Of a DNA stretch of 64,000 nt, positions 16,270-26,200 are shown in pieces (the stretch's first letter is position 1; each line of letters starts with the position of its first letter). The notes beneath the pieces are model-generated. The model ran no database searches and was not told the origin of the DNA. It saw nothing but the letters and a program-made list of their open reading frames with translations. Source of the DNA: an uncultured Prevotellaceae bacterium (GTDB lineage Bacteria; Bacteroidota; Bacteroidia; Bacteroidales; Bacteroidaceae); the NCBI GenBank assembly GCA_900318775.1, contig ONLY01000003.1:204188-268187 (forward strand), in the 5' to 3' direction. The translations under genes and the position numbers were made by a program.

Positions 16270-18672
16270 ATGAGACGTCTATCTATTTTCCTTTCTTTCA
16301 TGCTCTTCTTTGCTGCTATGGCGCTTCATGCCTTTCAGAAGGATAGTATCTTTGTCTCTGTGAATGGAAAGCAGAGGAACATAATTGTGTTTACTCCTAA
16401 GTCTGTGACTACAACTTCTAATATGCCTTTGATGATTGTCACTCACGGCATGGGCCAAGACCCCTATTATCAATACGTCAACGACAGGTATTGGGAGCTG
16501 ATTGATGCGGAGAAGTTTATCGTGGCCTATTTGCGTAGCGATGGCACCACGTGGGACATTGGTGGTACCAACGACCAGGATTTTGTGCTGAAAACTATTG
16601 ATGAGATGGTTTCCCGTTATGGCATTAACACGAATCGTGTCTATTGGTCTGGTTTCTCTATGGGCTCCATGCTGATGTATCATTGTATGGCAAATGTGCA
16701 GGACAAGATAGCCGCCTTTGGCCCGATGAGTGGCGTGCAGTTTAGCGAGGAGCCATGGAAAGCGTGCAAGAAGCCTGTCAACTTGTGCCACTGTCATGGC
16801 ACAGGTGATGATGTGTTTGGATATGAGCAGTTCGGTATCCATTCCTACGTGGAAAATATGGCGAAGGAAGTGAACGGCAATACGGAGCACGCAATTAAGG
16901 CAACGAACGTGTCTAATAGCTGGTATGGTGGCGACAGGGAAGTGTGGAGCGGTGGCCCTAAAGGTGGTGAGGTGGAACTCTTCCTTAATAATGGCGGGCA
17001 CTGGCCTACGCATGAGAATGCGAAGGAAATATGGAACTTCTGTAAGCGTTTCAGCCTGCAGACACCAGAGCAAGAGCTTGCATACACTCTGAAGGTGGCA
17101 GAAGACTTGTTGATTGAGTGGAAGGACACTCCCGAGATGACATCGAAAGGCATTTATTCCAACTTGAAGAAAGCATTAGATACCTATTCACTTGAGAATA
17201 TGGATACGGATACGAAGCGCAAAGGCGCTGTCACGAAGTTGAATGCATACATGGATGTGTTTAATAAGTCGGCAGCCACCGTTACCAAGAAGACGAATGG
17301 TGGACAGATGGAACAGCCTACGGAATTTGACCCGAACTTTCACATCTACCTCTGCTTCGGGCAGTCGAACATGGAGGGCAATGCGAAGATTGAGGCGCAG
17401 GACCGCGAGTATGTTGACCCACGCTTCAGAATGATGGCAGCGGTGGATATGCCTTCGTGCGACCGCGTAAAGGGCAACTGGTATGTGGCTTATCCTCCAC
17501 TCTGCCGCGACTGGACTGGCCTGACTCCTGCTGACTACTTTGGACGGACTATGGTGGAAAAGCTTCCAGAGGATATCAAGGTAGGCATCATCAATGTGGC
17601 TGTGGGTGGCTGTGCTATCGAGCTGTTTGACGAGGACCAGTGTGCGAATCAGATTAAGAACTCTGAACAGTGGTTCAAAAATTACTGCGCAGAATACAAT
17701 AATAACCCTTACCGCACTCTTATCGACTTGGCCAAGAAGGCCCAGAAAGTCGGTGTCATCAAAGGCATTCTCTTGCATCAAGGATGTTCTAACAACACCC
17801 AGAAGGATTGGCCACAGAAAGTGAAGCGAATCTATCTGCGCATGCTTAAGGAGCTGAACCTTACAGAGGAGGAGACTCCCCTGCTGGTGGGAGAACTGCT
17901 CTCACAGGCAAAGGGTGGTGTATGTTGGGGACACAACGCTGTCATTGCTAACACTCCATCTGTCATTCCTAATGCCCATGTCATTTCCTCTGCCAATTGC
18001 CCAGGCGCATCCGATGGACTGCACTTTACGGCTGAAGGCTATCGCATGATAGGCAAGCGCTATGGACAGGCCATGTATAATCTTCTGGGCACGACGAAGC
18101 AGATTGATTTTGATACCAGCGCAACCCCTTTTCCTTTAACGGTTGATGCTTTCAACCCTTCGTTGTTCCTTCAGGGAACCTTCAAGAAGATTTCAACCAT
18201 CGGTAGCTTCTCAACAGAGAAAGACGGTTTCGGTGGATGGCGCTACAGCAAGGGCATTGACCTCTCGGACGGTAACTACATGGTGGTGCAGCTCCAGAAG
18301 AAGACCACCTGCAAGCCTGTGCTGAAGATTTTCGATACAGACGACTACTTGATGCCTTGCTACAGCTATGAGATTGGCACTCAATCGCAGGTTGTCGTTG
18401 ACCTGAACCAAATGACAACTCCTGAAGGAAAGAAGGTGGATCCTTCACATATATATATGGTGGGACTGCAGACTGACGGCTCACAGACAATGTACCTGAA
18501 GAACGTGTTCCTCAGCATGGATGGCAATACACCAATCACAGCGGTAGAGGACCTTCAGGCAGACGCGCCAGCGCAGCAAGATGCTATCTACTATGACCTG
18601 ACAGGCAGAAGGGTCGTTCGTCCCACACGCGGCTATTACATCACTGCAGGACGGGCTGTCTATGCGAAGTGA
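16270..18672 (+). CDS. Secreted double esterase: CE1-like plus SASA/CE6-like domains and C-terminal module
   Basis: An 800-residue protein with signal peptide MRRLSIFLSFMLFFAAMALHAF. The first domain (about 25-265) is an alpha/beta hydrolase of the feruloyl-esterase/depolymerase type: MIVTHGMGQD oxyanion region, nucleophile S130 in GFSMGS and a His in GGHWPTHE near 242. A helical linker (about 270-345) follows. The second domain (about 355-610) is an SGNH acetylesterase of the SASA/CE6 kind: GQSNMEG with S366, GWG-like ...AVGGCAIE, LLHQG and D582-x-x-H585 in DGLHFT. Residues 619-765 are the module shared with the two preceding enzymes; the tail is YYDLTGRRV..ITAGRAVYAK. Together the two esterases would strip feruloyl or acetyl groups from xylan. 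The ATG at 16270 is preferred to a TTG four codons upstream. Confidence 0.87.
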   Translation: MRRLSIFLSFMLFFAAMALHAFQKDSIFVSVNGKQRNIIVFTPKSVTTTSNMPLMIVTHGMGQDPYYQYVNDRYWELIDAEKFIVAYLRSDGTTWDIGGTNDQDFVLKTIDEMVSRYGINTNRVYWSGFSMGSMLMYHCMANVQDKIAAFGPMSGVQFSEEPWKACKKPVNLCHCHGTGDDVFGYEQFGIHSYVENMAKEVNGNTEHAIKATNVSNSWYGGDREVWSGGPKGGEVELFLNNGGHWPTHENAKEIWNFCKRFSLQTPEQELAYTLKVAEDLLIEWKDTPEMTSKGIYSNLKKALDTYSLENMDTDTKRKGAVTKLNAYMDVFNKSAATVTKKTNGGQMEQPTEFDPNFHIYLCFGQSNMEGNAKIEAQDREYVDPRFRMMAAVDMPSCDRVKGNWYVAYPPLCRDWTGLTPADYFGRTMVEKLPEDIKVGIINVAVGGCAIELFDEDQCANQIKNSEQWFKNYCAEYNNNPYRTLIDLAKKAQKVGVIKGILLHQGCSNNTQKDWPQKVKRIYLRMLKELNLTEEETPLLVGELLSQAKGGVCWGHNAVIANTPSVIPNAHVISSANCPGASDGLHFTAEGYRMIGKRYGQAMYNLLGTTKQIDFDTSATPFPLTVDAFNPSLFLQGTFKKISTIGSFSTEKDGFGGWRYSKGIDLSDGNYMVVQLQKKTTCKPVLKIFDTDDYLMPCYSYEIGTQSQVVVDLNQMTTPEGKKVDPSHIYMVGLQTDGSQTMYLKNVFLSMDGNTPITAVEDLQADAPAQQDAIYYDLTGRRVVRPTRGYYITAGRAVYAK

Positions 18673-18720
18673 GCGTTGATGCCTGCTTCTGAACGGTATC
18701 AGTCTATTCAATAAGCATAT

Positions 18721-18785
18721 AGATAAGCAGGAGGCGAGTTCTCATCAGAACTCGCCTCCTGCTTATCTATGCTTTTATCTTTATC
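18721..18785 (+). terminator. Strong terminator after the esterase gene
   Basis: A 22-bp perfect stem (18721-18742 with 18747-18768, AGATAAGCAGGAGGCGAGTT..) with a 4-base loop is followed by T-rich sequence from 18772. It closes the three-enzyme cluster. Confidence 0.9.
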
Positions 18786-18879
18786 CTATTTTTTTATGCT
18801 TTCTTTTGAAGGATGTTCAAGCGGAACGGAATAGTACTTTTAATATGGTATGAACGGCTTGTTGGCTCAATGCACGAGA

Positions 18880-18948
18880 GTTGTCGAGCAAGCCACCATT
18901 CGGTTATCGAGCAAGCCGCTCTTGTAAGACCGAGCAAATCATTCCTGC
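18880..18948. repeat. Three degenerate 23-bp tandem units
   Basis: Units start at 18880, 18903 and 18926, sharing the core TCGAGCAAGCC or CCGAGCAAATC at the same offset. An inverted relative (GGCTTGTTGGCTC) lies just upstream at 18856-18868. This occupies the gap between the esterase terminator and the convergent hybrid regulator; nothing else is seen in that gap. Confidence 0.7.
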
Positions 18949-18987
18949 AAGGTTGGAAATGATTTATCCAATGCGTTTCCGCCTGTC

Positions 18988-21900
18988 TTATTCCAGCAGC
19001 TTTTGGAGGGCTTCGGCATTTTCCTCAGCGGAATAGAATGCAACGAACTCCTTAGGCGACATGCCAAAGTATTCATGGAACGAAGTGGTGAAGTAAGAGT
19101 GGCTTGAGAAGCCTACCTTATAGGCCACCTCACTTATGTTCACACGGTTATAGGCCAGCAGATAGGCTGCTTGTTTGAGGCGGAATGACTTGATGAAGAC
19201 GTTTGGCGAGATGCCATAGTGCTCTTTCATCTTGCGGTTCAGGTGCACGCGGCTGATACCGACCTCTTCGCTCAGTTGCTGCACCGAGAACTCCGAGTCG
19301 TCAAGGTGTTTCTTGATGATGTCGTTCACGCGGCTGAAGAGTTTGTCGTCAGCGTTCTCCATCACGGGCTTTGGCATCTCGTCCACCACTTCGGCGCGGC
19401 GTGCCTTGTTACGCATGTTTTCACGCACGCGCAGCACCTGTTGAAGGGCGGAGCGGAGCATCACGATGTTGACAGGCTTCTCGAGGTAGTGGTCCACCTG
19501 CACGTTCAAGCTATGCAGCTGCAGGGTCTCGTCGCCTTCGCCTGTGAGCATGATGACAGGGATATTGTCCGTGTCAGGATTGCCTTTGATGCGTTGGCAG
19601 AGCTCCATGCCATTGCCGTTCGGCATGCGGTAGTCTGTCACCACAGCGCTTGGACGTTGTGATAGCACCTGCTTCCAACCGTTTTCGCCCGAGAAGGCTG
19701 TGATGATATTGTAGTCTTTCTCCAGTTGGCTGCTCATGTAGTGCACCAGTTCTGTATCGTCGTCCACCAGCAGGAGTGTAGCCTTGCTGCTGCTCTCTGT
19801 TGCTGCTGGGCTTGGTGTGGCGAAGTAAGGGAAATGGAGGGTGAACTCCACACCTTGCTCGTTCTCGTTGCCTTCGAGGTTTTTCACCTTGATGTTTCCG
19901 TGGTGCATCTTCACCAGTTCATATACTAGGTTGAGACCGATGCCCGACCCCGTGGCGTCTGTGCCTGCACTGCCTTGGTAGAAGCGTTCCCATAGGTGCG
20001 CCAGGTCTTCGTCGTTGAAGCGTGAGCCGCTATTGAAGAACGTGAGTTCCACCTCGTTGCCTGCGATGCCGCTTGTGACAGCCACACGGCCTCCTTCGGG
20101 TGTGAACTTGAAGGCATTTGAGAGCAGGTTGGTGATAATCTTCTCGAAGTGGGTCATGTCCAGCATCATGGGAAGCGTCTCTTCCTTATGCGTTACCTCG
20201 AAGCTGATGTTCTTCACGCTGGCGACCCCCTTGAACTGTTCGAACACGCGGTTGCTGTATGTCACGTAGTCGCATTCCACCAGCTTCAGTTCTAGCTGTC
20301 CAGAGTCAATCTTGCGGATATCGGTGATTTGCTTCACGATGCCCAGCAGACGGTCGCAGTTGCGGCGCATGACGGCGTAGAGCGACTGGTGGTCAGGGTT
20401 GCGGTCCTCTTCCATCAGTTGCTTCAGGGGCGACTCAATCATGGTGAGTGGCGAGCGCAGTTCGTGGGTGATGGAAGTGAAGAGACGCAGTTTCGCCTCC
20501 TTCATGCGAGCGCTTTCAGCCGACTGGCGCAAGAGTTCCCGCTGGCGCTTGCGTGCCTTGATTTGCTGATAGAGCACATAAGCGATGGCCAGCAAGAGGG
20601 CAGCGTAAACGAGGTAGGCCCAGATAGTGGCATACCAAGGTGACTCTACGTGGATGGAGATGGTGTTCTCCGTGCAAGCTGCAGGATTGTCCTCGGGATA
20701 GGCACGTACGCGGAGCTTGTAGTTGCCTGGAGGCAGGGAAGAGTAGTGCGCCGATGGTGTAGGAGTGTCCGTGTGCCATTGGCTCTCGTGTCCCTCCAGT
20801 ATGTAGTCATAGCGGATGCGTTCAGGGTCGCCCAGCTCTGCCGACGAGAAGTTGATGGTGAACGAGCTGTTGTCGTGCTCCAGGCACACCTTCTTGGCAT
20901 AGAAGATGTTGGCATCCATCTCCTCCGTGTGCAGAGGTGTGGTGAAGTTGGTGAAGTAGATGTGCTTAATCTCTGTGGGGCGGTTGCTGATCAGTTTCGG
21001 CGTGAAGCAGATGATGCCGTTGTCGCCTCCAAAGAGGATAAAGCCCATGCCGGGCTTGATAGATGAGTTGCGGTGGAACTCACCGATTTCGTAGCCGTTG
21101 AACGATGAGAAGTTGCGCACTTCGTAGGTATCCTTGTCTATAGAAGCAATGTTTGTGCGCGTAGCCAGCCAGATGTGGTGTGTAGTGGTGGTGATGGCGC
21201 GTATGTCGCTGCATGAGAGTCCTTCCGCCTGGGTGATATGCTTGATTTGCTCCGTCTTGACGTTGTAGATGACAAGCCCACGGTTGCAGGCAATGAGGAT
21301 GAGGTTACCATCCTCGTAGATGGCCGAAGCATTGCAGATGCGCTCATCGTTGAATTTGATTTCTCCATGCTTCTTGGTCTTGGCGTTGTGGTGGAAGAGG
21401 CCCATGCTGGTAGCCATCCAGAGCGTTCCCCTACGGTCGCGCAGCACGCTGGATATCCATTGGTTGTAGACAAAAGGCAGCTCCACCTTCTCCACGGTGT
21501 GGTTGGCAGCGTTGATTTGGAAGATGCCGCTGCCGTTGGTGCCCACCAGCAGGCGGTCGTGAGCAGCGTCATAGTGCATGGTCATGGCCAGTTCCTGACG
21601 GCCCAGCGAAGAGAGGCCCTCGTCGGTCCAGCGCCCGTCCTTCAGGTATTGCACGCCTCCGCCATAGCAGGCCACCCATACGGTGCCGTGCTTGTCCACC
21701 TTCACGTCCTGCACCAGCAGGGAGCGGAGTCCGTTGTTCACGGGACGTGCGGTGGCCAGCCTCATGCCGTTTGTGGTGAACACGCCGCAGCCGTCGGTTG
21801 CCACCCAGTAGTTCTTCTGCTCGTCGATAGCCATCGAGGTGACGCAGGTCGAGTTCTGTCCGTTGGCAAGCGGGGATATGGGGTGATAGTGGAAGCAGTC

Positions 21901-22950
21901 GCTCTGTGGCGGGATAACCACCAGTCCCTTTTGCAGGAAGACAGCGATGACGTTGCCCTTTTTGTCTTCCTTCATGGCCATCACCTTGCCGTAGCTGAGG
22001 TCCGACTGTGCCAGCTGGCTGTAGAGCGGGCGCAGGGTGTATGCGTTTCCCTCCTTTACATATTCCCAGATGCCTCGTCCGTCGGTGCCGATGAGGATGC
22101 GTTGGTCGTGTGTGCGGATGATGGTGCGGATATTCATGCCCATAGCGGGGATGTCCGATACCTTCACCATGTTCTCCCGCTCATCGTAGGTCAGCAAGCC
22201 ATGGTTTGTGCCGATAAGCACTCCCGTCTTCGTCTCCAGCAGGCTTGTCACGGTGCATCCTTCCAGCATCGCTGCAGCATCGGCTGAGTATTGTAGTGTG
22301 CGGTTTTTGAACGTCTTCAGGTCTACACAGATAAGAGGCATTCTGTTGGTGGTGGCCCACAGGTTGGCATGCTTGTCAATCAAGGGGCGGTTGACGAATC
22401 CGTCGTGGGTTTGGCTGTTGACCTTGTTCGACAGCAGCGTGTCCACCTTCATGGTGGTGGTGTTGATGACAAAAGAATTGAAGCCGTCCGTTGTCACCAG
22501 CTTGTGATGGGGTTTGGGGTAGTCGATGATGGCATTGACGGCATAGCCATAGATGCTGTCTTCGCGTTCGTTCAGGAAGAAGCGGTGAAACTCGGCAGAG
22601 CGGGCATTCAGCAGGTAGAGTCCGTGCGACGTACATATCCAATAGTGGTTGTCCGTTGCTTCCTGCACCCGGTAAGAGTTTTGGAAGAGCTGTCGTCCTT
22701 CCTTGTTTTCAATGGGGAAATAGTAGAAGCGCCAGCCGTCGAAGATGCCCAGCGTGTTGGCTCCCGACACCCACACGAGCCCGCGTGAGTCAATGTCCAC
22801 GCTGTGGCAGTTGTTGGTCTTCAGTCCATGTCGGTTGGTATAGAGTCTGGCCACTTGCGCCAGGCTTTTTGTGGGTACGAGCAAGGCAAGCAGTAGCACA
22901 GCCAGTGCCCAGCATCTTCTTGGTGCGGTAAAGTTAAAATTCATATTCAT
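18988..22950 (-). CDS. Hybrid two-component system sensor/regulator (HTCS)
   Basis: A 1320-residue one-protein signalling system of the kind that controls polysaccharide loci in Bacteroidota. Order: signal peptide or first membrane segment (1-31), two-component propeller repeats (Reg_prop, about 35-680, repeated LWVATDGCGVF-like blades), a Y_Y_Y domain (about 690-765, LPPGNYKLRVRAY), a membrane helix (about 772-795, AYLVYAALLLAIAYVLY), HisKA with phospho-acceptor His in FTSITHELRSP (about 826), HATPase (about 930-1045, NLLSNAFKFTPEGG), a receiver domain with Asp in VVTDYRMPNG (about 1105) and an AraC-type helix-turn-helix at the C terminus. It is convergent with the three enzyme genes and probably senses an oligosaccharide in the periplasm to activate them. 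The ligand is unknown. Confidence 0.95.
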   Translation of the reverse strand: MNMNFNFTAPRRCWALAVLLLALLVPTKSLAQVARLYTNRHGLKTNNCHSVDIDSRGLVWVSGANTLGIFDGWRFYYFPIENKEGRQLFQNSYRVQEATDNHYWICTSHGLYLLNARSAEFHRFFLNEREDSIYGYAVNAIIDYPKPHHKLVTTDGFNSFVINTTTMKVDTLLSNKVNSQTHDGFVNRPLIDKHANLWATTNRMPLICVDLKTFKNRTLQYSADAAAMLEGCTVTSLLETKTGVLIGTNHGLLTYDERENMVKVSDIPAMGMNIRTIIRTHDQRILIGTDGRGIWEYVKEGNAYTLRPLYSQLAQSDLSYGKVMAMKEDKKGNVIAVFLQKGLVVIPPQSDCFHYHPISPLANGQNSTCVTSMAIDEQKNYWVATDGCGVFTTNGMRLATARPVNNGLRSLLVQDVKVDKHGTVWVACYGGGVQYLKDGRWTDEGLSSLGRQELAMTMHYDAAHDRLLVGTNGSGIFQINAANHTVEKVELPFVYNQWISSVLRDRRGTLWMATSMGLFHHNAKTKKHGEIKFNDERICNASAIYEDGNLILIACNRGLVIYNVKTEQIKHITQAEGLSCSDIRAITTTTHHIWLATRTNIASIDKDTYEVRNFSSFNGYEIGEFHRNSSIKPGMGFILFGGDNGIICFTPKLISNRPTEIKHIYFTNFTTPLHTEEMDANIFYAKKVCLEHDNSSFTINFSSAELGDPERIRYDYILEGHESQWHTDTPTPSAHYSSLPPGNYKLRVRAYPEDNPAACTENTISIHVESPWYATIWAYLVYAALLLAIAYVLYQQIKARKRQRELLRQSAESARMKEAKLRLFTSITHELRSPLTMIESPLKQLMEEDRNPDHQSLYAVMRRNCDRLLGIVKQITDIRKIDSGQLELKLVECDYVTYSNRVFEQFKGVASVKNISFEVTHKEETLPMMLDMTHFEKIITNLLSNAFKFTPEGGRVAVTSGIAGNEVELTFFNSGSRFNDEDLAHLWERFYQGSAGTDATGSGIGLNLVYELVKMHHGNIKVKNLEGNENEQGVEFTLHFPYFATPSPAATESSSKATLLLVDDDTELVHYMSSQLEKDYNIITAFSGENGWKQVLSQRPSAVVTDYRMPNGNGMELCQRIKGNPDTDNIPVIMLTGEGDETLQLHSLNVQVDHYLEKPVNIVMLRSALQQVLRVRENMRNKARRAEVVDEMPKPVMENADDKLFSRVNDIIKKHLDDSEFSVQQLSEEVGISRVHLNRKMKEHYGISPNVFIKSFRLKQAAYLLAYNRVNISEVAYKVGFSSHSYFTTSFHEYFGMSPKEFVAFYSAEENAEALQKLLE

Positions 22951-22997
22951 CGTTATCCAGATGGTTAATGAACACGTGTTAGTTAGACGTTATGCGG

Positions 22998-23005
22998 CAA
23001 AGTTA
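22998..23005 (-). promoter_or_regulatory. Putative -7 box of the HTCS gene
   Basis: TAACTTTG on the minus strand, 48 bases before the start at 22950; only a weak -33. The remaining HTCS/secreted-protein gap (22951-23273) is AT-rich and shows one more -7 box, TAATTTTG at 23215-23222, for the plus-strand gene at 23274. Confidence 0.5.
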
Positions 23006-23214
23006 GGCATTTCTTCGCAATGTATCATCTTTTAAATAGAAGAAAAGTAACAAAACTGCGTAAAAAGCCTTGTTTCTGTGCCCTGTTGATACATTCTCTT
23101 TCACTTATGTAACACGTTTTGGGCGTTTTTTGTTATTCTTTTAAGAAAACGAACAAGGTCTTTCGATGTTGAAAAAGCCGCTTGCTCATATTTATAATAG
23201 TATCTAATTTTGCG

Positions 23215-23222
23215 ACGGATAA
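23215..23222 (+). promoter_or_regulatory. Putative -7 box of the 1145-residue secreted protein gene
   Basis: TAATTTTG with TTTA (3 of 4 matches to the -33) at 23191-23194, spacing 20. The ATG is 52 bases downstream. Confidence 0.6.
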
Positions 23223-23273
23223 CTTTCAAACCACATTATTATTATCTGTATATCTAATCAAAATCCTAATCGT

Positions 23274-26200
23274 ATGAAGAAGATTTTACTTTCAGCATCA
23301 TTGCTCCTTGCGGGCATGATGACGTCCTACGCTCAGGTGCCAGATGCATCGCAGTGGACGAAAGGGCAGGAGATTACTGAAGCAGTTAACTTTGGTAACC
23401 CCAGCTTCGAAAACGATCCTTTTGACTATTGGCAGTTGGAAAGTTCAAAAGGTTCTTTTACAAAAACAGGCGCTAGCCTCTTTGAAGTCTTTGATGGTGC
23501 CGATGTGGACCTCTATCAGTATGTGCAGCTTCCTGCTGGTATGTACCGTGTAGAGTGTCAGGGTTACTACCGTAACGGTGAGTCTTGGGCCTATGACCCT
23601 AACTCTTATGCCAATCAGTTCATGAACGGAACTGGCACTGAGGAGTGGACTAACAACGCTCTGCTTTATGTGCAGAACGGTGCCTATGACATCACCAGTG
23701 AAGAATTTACTCCCGCGCGTACATTTAAGTGTCCTTTGATGCCACGTCTGTTCCCAGAACAATACGAGCAGCTTTATGAGGATATGGACTACCACATGGA
23801 AGGCGAAGAAAAGAAGTATGATGCAGGTTGGAATAGATCTGACGGTCAGTATACCCAGTGCGGTGGCCGCTGGGCTCCATGTTCTATTCCTGGCACACAG
23901 GTTTGGTTTGGTAAAGGTTTCTATATGCCTTATGTAGATGAGGATTATGAGGACACCAAGATTAAGTACAACACCACTTCTTTCTTCGTTAGCGAAGCTG
24001 GCTATGTGAAGATTGGTGTGTCAAAGATTGCGGCAAGAGGTGCTGACTCATTCATCGTGACCAACTTCAAGCTGTACTACGATGGTGAAGTTGATCCTGA
24101 AACCGCTGAGCTCTTGGCTCTCCAGGAGGAAGTACAAGAGTACTACGACAAGGCGAAGAAGCTTGAAAGCAAGTATACTGAGGGTATGATTTACTCTCTC
24201 ATCAACGATGCTATTAGTGAATTCGAAGATGAGTATGGCACTCCATCTGATCTTGAATCTGAAGACGACTGTGCAGCTGCAAAGTTGGCTTTGATTTCTC
24301 TTATTAATGAGATTGAAGCAGCTGAAAAAGCTTATGCTCAGCTCCAAACGTTGGTTCCTGCTGCCAAGAATCTGTATGAGACTACAGAGTATCCTGGCAA
24401 GGCTGCATATGGAACAATTATTCAGGCCGCTGAAAATTGCCTTGATCCTAACTATGAGATGGAAGGAGGCGAAACTTTCGATTTCTTCCAGGATGCATTG
24501 GATAACCTGATTGCAGGTCGTCTCGATTACCTGATGACTCAGGAGAAAGTGAACGGTGCAATTGATTTGTCTATCATGATTGCAAACCGTTTCTTCACCA
24601 ACGAGGCAAACAACCCTGTTTGGAACCCTGAAACTAACTTCTGGGAGTACAGTCAGGACTTGAAGGATGCTAATCCTGAGTTCTTCAATGCCATGGAATT
24701 TAATGGTGAAGATGCGACCATGAAGGCACAGAGAGCTGTCATTTCTGGCGAGGTGGTACTTTCAAGTTCAGACAACACTAAGCCATTCCAGTGGTATAAG
24801 ACCGGAAGCGGTGGTCCAGGCTGGGACGTTTACTATGACCACAAGATGACCTCTTGTAAGTCATGGGCACCAACTCCAACAAGTGGCGTTTCTGTGATTG
24901 GTCAGTATCTGAAGGGTCTGCCAAACGGTTTCTACTCTCTCACAGGTATGGCTGAGGCTTGGACTAATGAAGGTGTAAATGAAAGTGACAACCACTTCAT
25001 CATCAGAACTAACGAAACATCTGCTCGTTCAGAGCGTGCAGAACCACGTGCATGGTGGAATGGTAACACAAAGGATTCTTGGAACACTCTTTCAACTGGC
25101 ATGGTTGAAGTAAAGGACGGTGACCTCTGGGTTGAAGCTTCTGTCAATGGTTTCTACTCTATCACAGGCTTCCAGCTCTTCTACTATGGTGAGACTCCTG
25201 ATTTCGCAGCTCTCTTGCAGCCAATGATTGACAAGGCTAAGGAGAACATCGAGGACAACCTCGTTTGGCAGGGCGATATCGCTAAGGCTAGTGCTTTACT
25301 TGATGCAATTGATTTGACTAAAGTAACTGATGGTGATTCTTATAAGGCAGCTCAAGAGGCTATTGACGCAGCTAATGAATATGTTGCTACAGCTTCTGCT
25401 GTTGTGAAGAACTTTAAGGGTGCTGATAACTTCGCTGCACTTGGTGAGAAGTATGACGAAGGCACTCCTGAAGCAGATATTCTTGCTCTTGCTTGGATGG
25501 AGACTTTGGCAATTGGCGACGGTGACAACGATACTTATGAGCTCGCCATTCAGAACGATAAGGACTACGCTGCTTACGCTCATTACTTCGATTTCCGCTC
25601 TGCAATGGGTAACCTTGCATCTGATGCGGGTGTTGCTGCTGTTCTCTCTGACCAGAACACTTATCTCTCTGCAAACTTCGTTCATGATGATGAGATGGCT
25701 GATCTTGAGAAGGCTCTCGCATTGCCATACAACAAGGCTCTCCTTGAATCACTTGGCGCCGCTAATGCTTCTGAAAAGAATCCAGTTGACATCACAGCTC
25801 TCCTCATCAACCCTGCTTTCGACGAAGGCGCTAAGGGCTGGACAGGCAACCCAACTGTAACATCTGGTGAGGCTCTTCCTGAGGAACTCGGCGCAGCTGA
25901 GATGTGGAACGTAAACTTCGATGTAAATCAGATTATCTACGCTCTCCCTGCAGGTTTCTACAAGGTTGAGTGCCAGGCTCTCTACCGCGATGCTGGTGAC
26001 GCAAAGGACGCATTCACTAACTGGGAATATAATGCAGGTGGATCCTTCGAAGATTGGGAGAATAAAAATGCTAAGCTCTATGCTAACGATAATGACACTA
26101 CTATTGTTTCTATCGCATCAGAAATGTTCACAGAGCGCTCTATGACTGCTTACCAGAACAAGACGGTTAAGCTTGAGGAAGGAGATGAACAGGGTAACGA

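Noticed and set aside
21238..22287. 349-codon plus-strand frame
   Set aside because: Lies entirely opposite the HTCS gene in GC-rich coding sequence; a shadow frame without family match.
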